Shown here: positions 14,052 through 20,993 of the stretch, piece by piece
How positions within the stretch are numbered: position 1 is the first letter of the stretch
How the letters are laid out: each line of letters begins with the position of its first letter
DNA from: Caulobacter sp. X
Lineage (GTDB): Bacteria > Pseudomonadota > Alphaproteobacteria > Caulobacterales > Caulobacteraceae
DNA length: 64,000 nt
Reading direction: 5' to 3'
NCBI RefSeq assembly: GCF_002742635.1
Contig: NZ_PEGF01000002.1
Location: 1,302,001-1,366,000 of the forward strand
Notes under the pieces: model-generated
Told to the model about the DNA's origin: nothing
The model's database searches: none
The model's input: the letters and a program-made list of their open reading frames with translations, nothing else
Made by a program: the position numbers and the translations under genes

Positions 14052-14192
14052 TCACCACTGACGGTTCGCGAAGCAGTCGTCGCATTCCTGATCGGGGTTA
14101 TGGGGGCATCCGCGCGATCTGCGCTGGATCTCCGCCCATAGCCGCGACCACCATCCACGCTTCTCGGGTGTCGGCTTAGTGGTGTCGCTCAT
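14052..14192 (-). CDS. Small leftward Cys-containing protein, 46 aa
   Basis: A short gene on the minus strand, convergent with the SGNH gene. ATG 14192 has GGAAGG about nine bases upstream. The product begins MSDTTKPTPEKRGWWSRLWA and ends CPHNPDQECDDCF..., a C-x7-C-x2-C cluster that may bind a metal. Its promoter region is the palindromic operator shared with the RHH gene, so the two are probably divergently co-regulated. No known family. Confidence 0.6.
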   Translation of the reverse strand: MSDTTKPTPEKRGWWSRLWAEIQRRSRGCPHNPDQECDDCFANRQW

Positions 14193-14214
14193 GGGTCGCG
14201 CCTTCCAGTTGCCC

Positions 14215-14300
14215 GCATAAACCATACGCTTTACTATAGACAGTACGGTTTATGCGTTGCAACGGGGCGCTGTTTTGACAGACATTACGATACGGTTTAG
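14215..14300. promoter_or_regulatory. Divergent operator of the RHH regulator
   Basis: GCATAAACCATAC (14215-14227) and GTACGGTTTATGC (14243-14255) form an inverted repeat with 12 of 13 positions matched and a 15-bp spacer holding TACTATAG, a possible -10. A third half-site, GATACGGTTTAG, lies at 14289-14300. The array separates the leftward 46-aa gene from the rightward RHH gene. RHH proteins usually bind such repeated short sites, so autoregulation is likely. Confidence 0.6.
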
Positions 14301-14310
14301 TCCGCGCCCT

Positions 14311-14493
14311 ATGGGCCGCCCCAAACTCCCAATCAAGTCGACGCAGGTCCAGTTGGGCGCGGGGCAGGCTGAGCGTATTGACGCGCTCGTTGGGCAAAAG
14401 CGCCGGTCGAAGTTCATCCGCGACGCGATTGACGAGAAGCTGGCGCGTGAAGCGCCGGACGCGGGCAATGGCGACAGTTCCAGCGGGTCATAG
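14311..14493 (+). CDS. Ribbon-helix-helix (CopG/Arc-type) regulator
   Basis: A 60-aa protein with an RHH core: a beta-strand STQVQLG, then helix AERIDALVG, then RRSKFIRDAIDEKLARE. The leading MGRPKLP is common in phage RHH proteins. ATG 14311 has no good ribosome binding site; in-frame TTG codons at 14257 and 14274 are alternative starts. It sits beside a palindromic operator and just upstream of the integrase, so it may control integration or the accessory block, as an excisionase or repressor. Confidence 0.65.
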   Translation: MGRPKLPIKSTQVQLGAGQAERIDALVGQKRRSKFIRDAIDEKLAREAPDAGNGDSSSGS

Positions 14494-14526
14494 ACCCCAC
14501 CACCCCTACTTCAAGTGTGGGGGTCT
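14492..14526 (+). terminator. Hairpin after the RHH gene
   Basis: AGACCCCAC pairs with GTGGGGGTCT across a loop including TACTTCAAG, with one bulge, followed by TTCCCTCCC. It separates the RHH gene from the integrase. The T-run is weak, so efficiency is uncertain. Confidence 0.45.
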
Positions 14527-14600
14527 TCCCTCCCGACTGGCACGGGATTTGAGTCCGAAAGTTGCTTGTGGCCCTCCGTTCAACCGACGGAGTGCCAGAA

Positions 14601-15416
14601 ATGCACACTTTCAGCGAAGCCGCCGCCTCCTACGTCCAGCACGGCGGAGAGGCGCGGTACCTCCGGCGCCTGCTGGAGCGCTTCGGCGACCAGGATGTGG
14701 CGACCATCACGCCCATGGCCGTGCGGAACGCGGCGCTGGAGATCTATCCGGACGCCTCGCCCGCGACCCGCAACCGCCATGTGATCACCCCGGCGCGCGC
14801 CGTGCTCTATCACGCGCACGAGCTGGGCTGGCGCATGCCGGCGAGGATCCGGCTGTTCCGGGCGACCAAGACCCGCAAAACCGTCCCCGCGGGCCGTCGC
14901 TGGCTGGAGACCTTCGTCGACCGCTGCGACGCCGACGGCCTGGCGCACTTGGCCGCGCTGGTCTTGTTCATGAACCTGACGGGCGCGCGGGTCTCCGAAG
15001 CCATCGCGCTCACCGGCGAGCATGTAGATCTGCGCCAGCGGACGGCGATGCTGGTCAAGACCAAGACCGACGTCATGAGCCTGCGCTATCTGCCCGACCA
15101 CCTGGTGGAGCGGATCCGCGATCTGGATCCGCGCCCAGGCGAGCGGGTGTTCCGCTATACCTCGCGGTTCTCGGTCAACGAACGGATCAAGGCGGTCTGT
15201 GAGCGGGCGGGCCTGCCCTACAAGTCCTCGCACACCGTCGGCCGCCATGCCTTCGCGACCAACGCGCTGAACGCCGGGGTGAGCGTCCGCGTCGCCATGG
15301 ACGCCGGCGGCTGGAAATCGTCAGCCGTGTTCCTCGAAACCTACGCCCATACGATCAACGCCGGGCGAACCGTGGCGGCTCGCTTCAATGCCATCCACGA
15401 GCAAGATCAATGCTAG
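14601..15416 (+). CDS. int: Tyrosine-type site-specific integrase
   Basis: A 271-aa phage integrase. The catalytic set is complete: Arg130 in TGARVSEA, His211 and Arg215 in HTVGRHAF, Trp238 in GGWKSS (in place of His), and the nucleophile Tyr248 in LETYAHT. An N-terminal SAM-like core-binding region spans residues 1-100. ATG 14601 has GGAG eight bases upstream; a TTG at 14562 is less likely. It should catalyse integration at the tRNA-Lys site, but lies about 21 kb from it, in the middle of the prophage between accessory genes and the portal. Confidence 0.9.
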   Translation: MHTFSEAAASYVQHGGEARYLRRLLERFGDQDVATITPMAVRNAALEIYPDASPATRNRHVITPARAVLYHAHELGWRMPARIRLFRATKTRKTVPAGRRWLETFVDRCDADGLAHLAALVLFMNLTGARVSEAIALTGEHVDLRQRTAMLVKTKTDVMSLRYLPDHLVERIRDLDPRPGERVFRYTSRFSVNERIKAVCERAGLPYKSSHTVGRHAFATNALNAGVSVRVAMDAGGWKSSAVFLETYAHTINAGRTVAARFNAIHEQDQC

Positions 15417-15422
15417 GGCGTC

Positions 15423-15434
15423 CTAACCCCCCCG
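15423..15434 (+). repeat. CTAACCCCCCCG element, copy 2
   Basis: Exact 12-mer just after the integrase stop. Exactly 27 bp separate its last G from the ATG of the next gene, the same spacing as the copy at 20955. The intervening DNA ends TGGCGGC before the ATG, similar to the TGACGGC seen in the other copies. Confidence 0.65.
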
Positions 15435-15461
15435 CCTTCCTTCTCGCCCCAATGTGGCGGC

Positions 15462-15659
15462 ATGAGCTTCTTCCGCACACCCAAGCCGCCCGCGCCGGTG
15501 ACGCCGCCCAACCCGGCGGACACGGAGAACCGCGTCCAGGATGAGCGCAAACGCCGCCTGGCAGCCGGCGGACGCAACGCGACCACCACGACCACGGCCC
15601 TGGGCGCCATGGCGGCCAGCAGCACGCCCCGCAACACCTTGACCGGCCTGAACGGCTAG
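15462..15659 (+). CDS. Small proline-rich phage protein ahead of the portal, 65 aa
   Basis: The product starts MSFFRTPKPPAPVTPPNPAD and continues with a basic helix and Thr/Ala-rich tail ending in TGLNG. Short proteins of this kind (MSFF-like start, proline run, then RKRRLA and a TGL motif) occur next to portal genes of many alphaproteobacterial and BPP-1-like phages. Role unknown, possibly head assembly. ATG chosen as the only start; the CTAACCCCCCCG element lies upstream. Confidence 0.7.
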   Translation: MSFFRTPKPPAPVTPPNPADTENRVQDERKRRLAAGGRNATTTTTALGAMAASSTPRNTLTGLNG

Positions 15660-15669
15660 GGAGCGCGCC

Positions 15670-17346
15670 ATGGCGGCTGAGTGGAAGGCGATCCGGCGCA
15701 ATTTCGAACACCTGCAGAGCCTGCGCTCGATCCGCGACGCGGAGATGCAGCAGGTCGCCGACGTGTTCATGCCGCGCAAGTCGTTCATCTGCACGCCAGT
15801 GCCTGGCCAGTTGCGGCCCAGGATGGTCACAAGCAGCAAGCCGATCGCGATCTTCAACAAGAGCCACGCCATGTTGGCGGGTTTCCTATTCGATCCGACC
15901 CGCCCGAACGTGAACCCCAACACCGCCCGCGGCCTGATCCAGGCCGGGCGCCGAAGCGAGCTGGACGCCGAGAGCGCAGACTACATCACCAACCTGAGCT
16001 GGCAGGTTCATGACCGCATGATGCTGCCGGCCGCGCGCTTCCTGGCGACGCTGGCGCGGGTGTGTCAGGAACTGGTCGGCTTCGGCACCGCCGTGGCCTG
16101 GGTCGGCCGCCAGCGCGGCTTCGGCCCGGTCTACATGGCCCGTCCGTTACGCAGCTGTTGGATCGCCGAGAACGACGAGGGCGTGGTCGACACCCTCTAT
16201 TTCCGCTGGTCCATGCCGGCCTGGAAGGTTGTGACGAAGTACCCAAAGGCCGCCGAGATCCAGAAGATCAAGGAGCTGGCCGAGGATCCGCAGCGCTGGC
16301 AAACGCCTATCACCCTGTTGCATGCGGTCGAACCGCGCCAGGGCGGAGTGATGCGGGGCGTCGCCACCAACATGCCATTCGCCAGCGTGGTCATCGCTGT
16401 CGATTATGACGAGGCCGTGCTCGAAGAGAGCGGCTTCAACAGCTTTCCGTTCGCGGTCCCGCGCCTGGGCGTGGAAGAGGGGAGCGCCTACGGCACCGGC
16501 CTGGCCTGGCGCGGCCTGCCCACGGCCCTGGTAATGAACGAGTTGCAGCGTGGGATCGAGAAGGCCGTCTCTGGCCGGGTCGATCCGCCGATGTTCGCCC
16601 CGGCCCGCTTCCTGTCCAAGGCGCTCGATCGCCGACCAGGCGCGGTGAACTACTACGACGAGACCGGCCTGGGTTTCCAGAACCTGCGCGACGCGATCCA
16701 GTACATGCAGCAGGGCGGCGACGTCGGTATTGGCGTCGAGTACATGAACATGCTGGCGGGAGACCTTGACGAGGTGTTCCTGACGGACGGCCTCAAGCTG
16801 CGCGACAACGGCGACGTCACGGCCGAAGAGATCATCGAGCGCCGCCAGCGCCTGATCCGTTCGATGGTGGCCTATGTGCCAAACGTCGATCGCGATCTGA
16901 TGAGCGTGACGGCGGATCGCACCCTGACGATCTTGGGCGAAGAGGACATGATCGCGCCGCCGCCCGAGCAGCTCAGCGAAATTGATGTGGATTGGGACTA
17001 TGCCGGCCCGCTGGCTATCGCCCAGCAGCAAGGCCAGGTCGATACGTTCCGCCAACTGCTGAACCTCGCCGGCCAGGCCGCCAATATCGACCCCAGCAGC
17101 ACGGCGGTTTTGGCGCTGGAAGAAGGCCTGCGCGCCTGCGCCGAAGCCCTGGCGGCCCCCGCCGGCATGCTGCGCAGCCGTGTCGAGGTCGAGCAGTTGC
17201 GCCAGCAGCAGGCCGAGGCGGCCCAGGCCGAACGCGAGGCCGCGCTTGCGGCCCAGGCCGGCGCGGCGTTCCGCGACGCGGCCCAGGGCGCCAACACGTT
17301 GGCGGCGGCCGATCAGATGCAGCGCGGCGAAGCGAGAGCGGCCTGA
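15670..17346 (+). CDS. Portal (head-tail connector) protein
   Basis: A 558-aa protein of the podoviral head-tail connector family (T7 gp8-like). Typical features are an early basic segment and MPRKSFICTPVPG, the conserved RPLRSCWIAENDEGVVDTLYFRW block, and GLAWRGLPTALVMNELQRGIEKAV near the stem and clip region. The C-terminus (after about residue 480) is a long Gln/Ala-rich coiled coil. Dodecameric portals form the DNA channel and dock terminase. ATG follows GGAGCGCGCC. Confidence 0.88.
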   Translation: MAAEWKAIRRNFEHLQSLRSIRDAEMQQVADVFMPRKSFICTPVPGQLRPRMVTSSKPIAIFNKSHAMLAGFLFDPTRPNVNPNTARGLIQAGRRSELDAESADYITNLSWQVHDRMMLPAARFLATLARVCQELVGFGTAVAWVGRQRGFGPVYMARPLRSCWIAENDEGVVDTLYFRWSMPAWKVVTKYPKAAEIQKIKELAEDPQRWQTPITLLHAVEPRQGGVMRGVATNMPFASVVIAVDYDEAVLEESGFNSFPFAVPRLGVEEGSAYGTGLAWRGLPTALVMNELQRGIEKAVSGRVDPPMFAPARFLSKALDRRPGAVNYYDETGLGFQNLRDAIQYMQQGGDVGIGVEYMNMLAGDLDEVFLTDGLKLRDNGDVTAEEIIERRQRLIRSMVAYVPNVDRDLMSVTADRTLTILGEEDMIAPPPEQLSEIDVDWDYAGPLAIAQQQGQVDTFRQLLNLAGQAANIDPSSTAVLALEEGLRACAEALAAPAGMLRSRVEVEQLRQQQAEAAQAEREAALAAQAGAAFRDAAQGANTLAAADQMQRGEARAA

Positions 17347-17347
17347 C

Positions 17348-17698
17348 ATGCAGGATATCGAGACGCGATCGGCAGTCGACCAGCTGCGCCGAAATGACAG
17401 CCCCGCCTTGCGGGCCGCGTTCGCGCGCATCCCCCGCGCCGCCCTTCTCGCCATCCTGAATATCGCCGGGATCGGCAGCCGCTTGCCGTCAAACCTCAGC
17501 CCGGAAGCCTGCGCCTACGAAAATGGCATGCGGGCTATGGCGCTGGAAATCCTGACCCGCGCGGGGTTCGACATTCCGTCGATCCTGGGCGCGGCCATCA
17601 CGGGTCATCTGGAAGGAGATCACCATGACCGACACGACGGGCACGCCCCCATCCTCGACGACGACGCCGCCTCCTATGGACGGAACGACGAGTACTGA
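17348..17698 (+). CDS. Bbp19-like small phage protein, 116 aa
   Basis: ATG 17348 follows the portal stop by one base. Helical core SPALRAAFARIPRAALLAILNI, then YENGMRAMALEILTRAGF. This L--vf-tp-g--vL--il ... f--G-r--al-il pattern resembles the Bbp19-like family found next to portals in BPP-1-type phages. The last 74 bases overlap the scaffold gene in another frame; the encoded tail is His/Asp-rich (DHHDRHDGH). Probable role in head assembly, inferred from family and position. Confidence 0.68.
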   Translation: MQDIETRSAVDQLRRNDSPALRAAFARIPRAALLAILNIAGIGSRLPSNLSPEACAYENGMRAMALEILTRAGFDIPSILGAAITGHLEGDHHDRHDGHAPILDDDAASYGRNDEY

Positions 17699-18506
17699 CC
17701 CCGCCGGCGCCGGCGGCGGCGAGGCCAAGTCCTGGCTGGAGCAGCTTCCCGAGGGGATGCGCGCCGACAAGAACCTGGCGAAGTACGAAAGCCTGGAGGC
17801 GTTCGCCTCGGGGCACCTGAACGCGCTGAAGCGTTTCGGGAAAGACCCCAACAGCCTGGTCGAGGTTCCCAGCAAGCCCGACGATGAAAAGGCCTGGGGC
17901 GACCTGTGGGGCAAGCTCGGGCGCCCCGAAGCACCGGAAGGCTACCAGCTGCAGCTGGCCGAGGGCGCGTCGGAAGACGACAAGGCGTTCGTCGAGGGCT
18001 TCCGAGCGGTCGCGTTCAAGGCCGGGATGACCCAGACGCAGATGGCTGCTGCTATCGGCTATCTCAACGAAGTGACCGGGAAAGCCGGCGAGGCCGCCGC
18101 GGCCCATGCCGAGGCCGCCGCTGCTGAGACCACCAAGACCCTGAAGGCCGAGTGGGGCGACAAGTACGACGTCTACAGCAAGGAAATCCCCAAGCTGATC
18201 GAGGACCTGGGCGGCAAGGAAGCCGTCGAGGCGCTGAACCAGGAGGGCATGGGCAATAGCCCCACGCTGCTGAAGATCTTCGCCAAGTTCGCGGACCTGC
18301 GCGCCGAACACGGCAAGCTGCCCGGCGGTGGCGGCGGCGAAACCGAAACGGTGAATACGCCCTACCAGGCGCAGATGAAGCTGGCCCAGCTGCATGGCGA
18401 CCAGGCCAAGGCGAAGGCCCTGCAGGACAAGAACGACCCCTTGCACAAGGCGGTCATGAAGGAACGCGAGGACCTTCTGAAGCAGGCCTACCCTGCCGGC
18501 CAGTAA
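17625..18506 (+). CDS. Capsid assembly (scaffolding) protein
   Basis: A 293-aa protein just upstream of the major capsid gene, like T7 gp9. The N-terminus is Thr/Pro-rich and disordered; the middle contains WLEQLPEGMRADKNLAKYESLEAFASGHL and a long Ala/Glu coiled coil; the C-terminus is basic. It should template prohead assembly and leave before DNA packaging. The ATG has a strong GGAAGGAGAT seven bases upstream, which lies inside the preceding gene. The 74-bp overlap in different frames is well supported by that site. Confidence 0.85.
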   Translation: MTDTTGTPPSSTTTPPPMDGTTSTDPAGAGGGEAKSWLEQLPEGMRADKNLAKYESLEAFASGHLNALKRFGKDPNSLVEVPSKPDDEKAWGDLWGKLGRPEAPEGYQLQLAEGASEDDKAFVEGFRAVAFKAGMTQTQMAAAIGYLNEVTGKAGEAAAAHAEAAAAETTKTLKAEWGDKYDVYSKEIPKLIEDLGGKEAVEALNQEGMGNSPTLLKIFAKFADLRAEHGKLPGGGGGETETVNTPYQAQMKLAQLHGDQAKAKALQDKNDPLHKAVMKEREDLLKQAYPAGQ

Positions 18507-18518
18507 GCCGGGACGTTG

Positions 18519-18551
18519 ACGACGAGGGCAAATCAGTTCAGCCCTCGTCGT
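18519..18551 (+). terminator. Perfect 11-bp hairpin between scaffold and capsid genes
   Basis: ACGACGAGGGC (18519-18529) and GCCCTCGTCGT (18541-18551) pair perfectly around an 11-base loop. No T-run follows. It may attenuate transcription, mark an RNA-processing site or protect 3' ends, allowing capsid mRNA to be set independently of the scaffold. The remaining 170 bp before the capsid ATG are partly structured, and include TTCAATTTTGG, which could belong to a promoter. Confidence 0.55.
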
Positions 18552-18726
18552 ACTCGCCCGACCGTTGGACACCCGGCCACGCCGGCCCATCAGGAGGCGA
18601 CGCCCTAGCGGGCGTTAATCGCGAGGCTCGCGCCCGGACACGAAGCCGGGGACCGCTGCCGATCAAACCCTTCAATTTTGGTCGAGCCGTCGCGCGTCTG
18701 CGCGAGGCCTAGCGGGAGAGCCAGTC

Positions 18727-19656
18727 ATGGCCGCCGAAGACACCATTCCGAACCACTACGTTCAGGGTTTCCGCGCGAACCTGAACCTGCTGCCGCAGCA
18801 GATGGAAAACCGCCTGCTGGGCGCCGTGGACACCGACCTGGCCTATAGCGAGCCGGGCACCAGCTTCAACTGCGATGACATCGGCGCCAGCACCCCGGCG
18901 CCCGTGACGACGCGCGTGCCGGATAGCCCAGGCGGCTTCCTGGAACAGATCCGCCGTGGCGGCCACTTCGAGGCCTTCTCGGACGGCAAGTTCATCGACA
19001 ACCGCGACAAGGCTCGCGAGCTGGCCGACCCGAGCAATCCGACCATGCGGTCGATGATGGCCGGCAAGGCCCGCTACATGGAAGACAAGATCATCGACAC
19101 GATCTTCGGCACCACGTTTTCGGGCCAGAACCTGACGACGCCGAACACCTTCCCGGCCGCCCAAGTCATCGCTGTCAACGACCGCCAGAACCTGCACGAC
19201 GCCGAGAACGTTCCTGCGTCGGGCAACCTGGGCCTGACGATCGGCAAGATCATCACCGCCAGCGCCATGCTGGACCGCAGCGAGCTGGACGGCGAGCGCT
19301 ACTTCTCCTGGACCTCGTATGAAAAGGCGCAACTGCTGGCCAGCACCCCGGCCACCAGCGGCGACTACAATACGATCAAGGCCCTGGTGAACGGCCAGAT
19401 CGACAGCTTCTATGGCTTCAAGTTCATCCGTACCGAGCGCATGCCGGTGTCGTCGAGCATCACCGACTGCGCCGCCTGGGTGAAGCCGGCGATCCAGTAT
19501 CGCGCCCGCGAGATCATCACGGCCAAGATCACCCAGCGCGAAGACAAGTCCTTCCGTTGGTACGCCTACTACGAGACCGAGCACGCCGGCGCCCGTCGCT
19601 ACGACAACGCCGTGGTCAAGGTCCGCTGCGACCGCACCGCCCAGGCGAACGCCTAA
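18727..19656 (+). CDS. Major capsid protein
   Basis: A 309-aa protein in the capsid position after the scaffold gene. It begins MAAEDTIPNHYVQGFRANLNLLPQQ and includes RTERMPVSSS and RWYAYYETEHAGARRYDNAVVKV near the C-terminus, which resembles capsid proteins of BPP-1-like podoviruses. Size and lack of membrane segments fit an HK97-fold subunit. ATG has GGGAGAG upstream. Strong hairpins flank the gene on both sides, suggesting independent, high expression. Confidence 0.88.
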   Translation: MAAEDTIPNHYVQGFRANLNLLPQQMENRLLGAVDTDLAYSEPGTSFNCDDIGASTPAPVTTRVPDSPGGFLEQIRRGGHFEAFSDGKFIDNRDKARELADPSNPTMRSMMAGKARYMEDKIIDTIFGTTFSGQNLTTPNTFPAAQVIAVNDRQNLHDAENVPASGNLGLTIGKIITASAMLDRSELDGERYFSWTSYEKAQLLASTPATSGDYNTIKALVNGQIDSFYGFKFIRTERMPVSSSITDCAAWVKPAIQYRAREIITAKITQREDKSFRWYAYYETEHAGARRYDNAVVKVRCDRTAQANA

Positions 19657-19668
19657 TCCTCCCCGACT

Positions 19669-19691
19669 GGCCGGCCCTTAGCGGGTCGGCC
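19669..19691 (+). terminator. Hairpin after the capsid gene
   Basis: GGCCGGCCC and GGGTCGGCC form a 9-bp stem (one G-U pair) with a 5-base loop TTAGC, followed by GCCTCTTTC. The T-rich tail makes this the best terminator-like hairpin of the capsid region. It lies 13 bases after the capsid stop. Confidence 0.6.
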
Positions 19692-19754
19692 GCCTCTTTC
19701 GGACTTGGGCGATAGCCCCACCGGCCATCCGGTGAACCTCGAAGGGTCAAGACG

Positions 19755-20234
19755 ATGACCAAGTACTACGGCTCTCTGGTCGGCACGCCCAAGCGCGCGA
19801 CGCCGCCGGCCCTGATCTCCTACGCGCTGGAAAATTCCAGCGACAAGATCCTGGTGCGCGACACCATCGAACTGGCCGCCGCCGCGGCGACCGATACCGT
19901 CTCCCTGGTCTTCCTGCCCTGGGAAACGGTCCTGGCCCCGTCCTCGGCCTTCTATTTCGACGACCTGGGAACGGGCACCACGCTGTCGATCGGTGACGTG
20001 ACCTATCCGACCGCCCTGTGTAACGCCCAGGACGTCGCCACGGCGGCGGGTTCGGCGCTGGTCATGAAGTCGGTGGACATCGCCAACTACTTCAAACCGC
20101 TCTGGCAGATGCTCGGCTACGCCAGTCTCGCCGCCGCCCAGGCCGTTGGCAGTCGTTGCGAACTGCTGGCCACGGTCGGCGCGGCGGCCGCAACCGGCAC
20201 CCTGACCTGGCAGATCGCGGGCACCCCCCGCTAA
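19755..20234 (+). CDS. Probable capsid decoration or stabilising protein, 159 aa
   Basis: A beta-rich, Ala/Thr-rich protein immediately after the major capsid gene. It begins MTKYYGSLVGTPKRATPPALI and contains a repeated small-residue pattern (ELAAAAATDTVSLVF, VGAAAATGTLTW). In BPP-1-like phages this position holds a capsid-cementing protein; the assignment rests on that analogy. No signal peptide or membrane segment. ATG has GAAGGG upstream. Separate hairpins precede and follow the gene. Confidence 0.65.
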   Translation: MTKYYGSLVGTPKRATPPALISYALENSSDKILVRDTIELAAAAATDTVSLVFLPWETVLAPSSAFYFDDLGTGTTLSIGDVTYPTALCNAQDVATAAGSALVMKSVDIANYFKPLWQMLGYASLAAAQAVGSRCELLATVGAAAATGTLTWQIAGTPR

Positions 20235-20289
20235 CACCCTTCGCCCGGCGCGCCGCGTCGCTCTCAACTTCGCGAACGCCGGGTGAACA

Positions 20290-20321
20290 GCGGGCGGGCT
20301 CTCCTTCCAGGGCCCGCCCGC
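20290..20321 (+). terminator. Strong hairpin after the decoration gene
   Basis: GCGGGCGGGC (20290-20299) and GCCCGCCCGC (20312-20321) form a perfect 10-bp, all-GC stem with a 12-base loop, followed by CTCCGTTTC. It is the third stem-loop that punctuates the head genes. Confidence 0.6.
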
Positions 20322-20352
20322 CTCCGTTTCGGATCTCTCGAAAGGCGCGGCC

Positions 20353-20958
20353 ATGGCCAGCAAAATGTCCATCGTCAATCAGGCCCTGGCGCTGCTGGGG
20401 CAGGATCCGACCGAGACCCTCGTCCTGCAGGACGCCAAGGCGCCAACGCGGCGCTTGTTGGTCTTTGTCGACCAGGCCCTGGACGAAGTGCTGACCTATC
20501 ATCACTGGACCGATGCAACCCGCCATCCGCAACTGTCCGCCGTCGCCCCGGCGGACGGCGATGCGGACTGGAAATATCCCTACGTCTACAAACTGCCCAC
20601 GTCGGTGTTGCGGGTGCTGGGCGTCGAAGGCTGCCACCCCTGGCAGGTAGCGACCCGCGTTAATAGCGGCGCCGAGGAACGCGTGATCCGCAGCGCGGAT
20701 CCGGGGCCGCTCAAGCTGACCTGTATCATTCGCATCGACTACCCATCGGTTCCCACGCATCTGATTACGGCGCTCGCCACCACCCTGGCCGCCCTGAGCT
20801 GCTACGCCGTCACCGGCGACAACGCTAAGGCTGACGCCCTGGCGAAGGCCGCCCAGGACCGCCTGATCATGGCGCTAGGCAAGGACGCCTCGCAGGAGGG
20901 CGGACAGCCGCCGCTGTTTGAGGACCGTTTCGCCCAGCTGCGCGCCTCGGCCGGCTAA
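20353..20958 (+). CDS. Tail tubular protein A (gp11-like adaptor)
   Basis: A 201-aa protein with the opening seen in T7 gp11-like tail adaptors: MSIVNQALALLGQDP, a helix that packs against the portal, followed by DQALDEVLTYHHW and PYVYKLPTSVLRVLGV. The family forms a dodecameric ring between portal and nozzle. The acidic/Gln-rich C-terminus ends RFAQLRASAG. An alternative start is the second ATG (MSIVNQ) four codons later. Hairpin upstream, CTAACCCCCCCG element at its stop codon. Confidence 0.82.
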   Translation: MASKMSIVNQALALLGQDPTETLVLQDAKAPTRRLLVFVDQALDEVLTYHHWTDATRHPQLSAVAPADGDADWKYPYVYKLPTSVLRVLGVEGCHPWQVATRVNSGAEERVIRSADPGPLKLTCIIRIDYPSVPTHLITALATTLAALSCYAVTGDNAKADALAKAAQDRLIMALGKDASQEGGQPPLFEDRFAQLRASAG

Positions 20959-20966
20959 CCCCCCCG
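20955..20966 (+). repeat. CTAACCCCCCCG element, copy 3
   Basis: Exact 12-mer that includes the TAA stop of the gp11-like gene. Exactly 27 bp separate its last G from the ATG of the next gene, as at 15423, and the spacer again ends in TGACGGC before the ATG. Confidence 0.65.
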
Positions 20967-20993
20967 TCGTCGCTCGCGCGTGAAGCTGACGGC

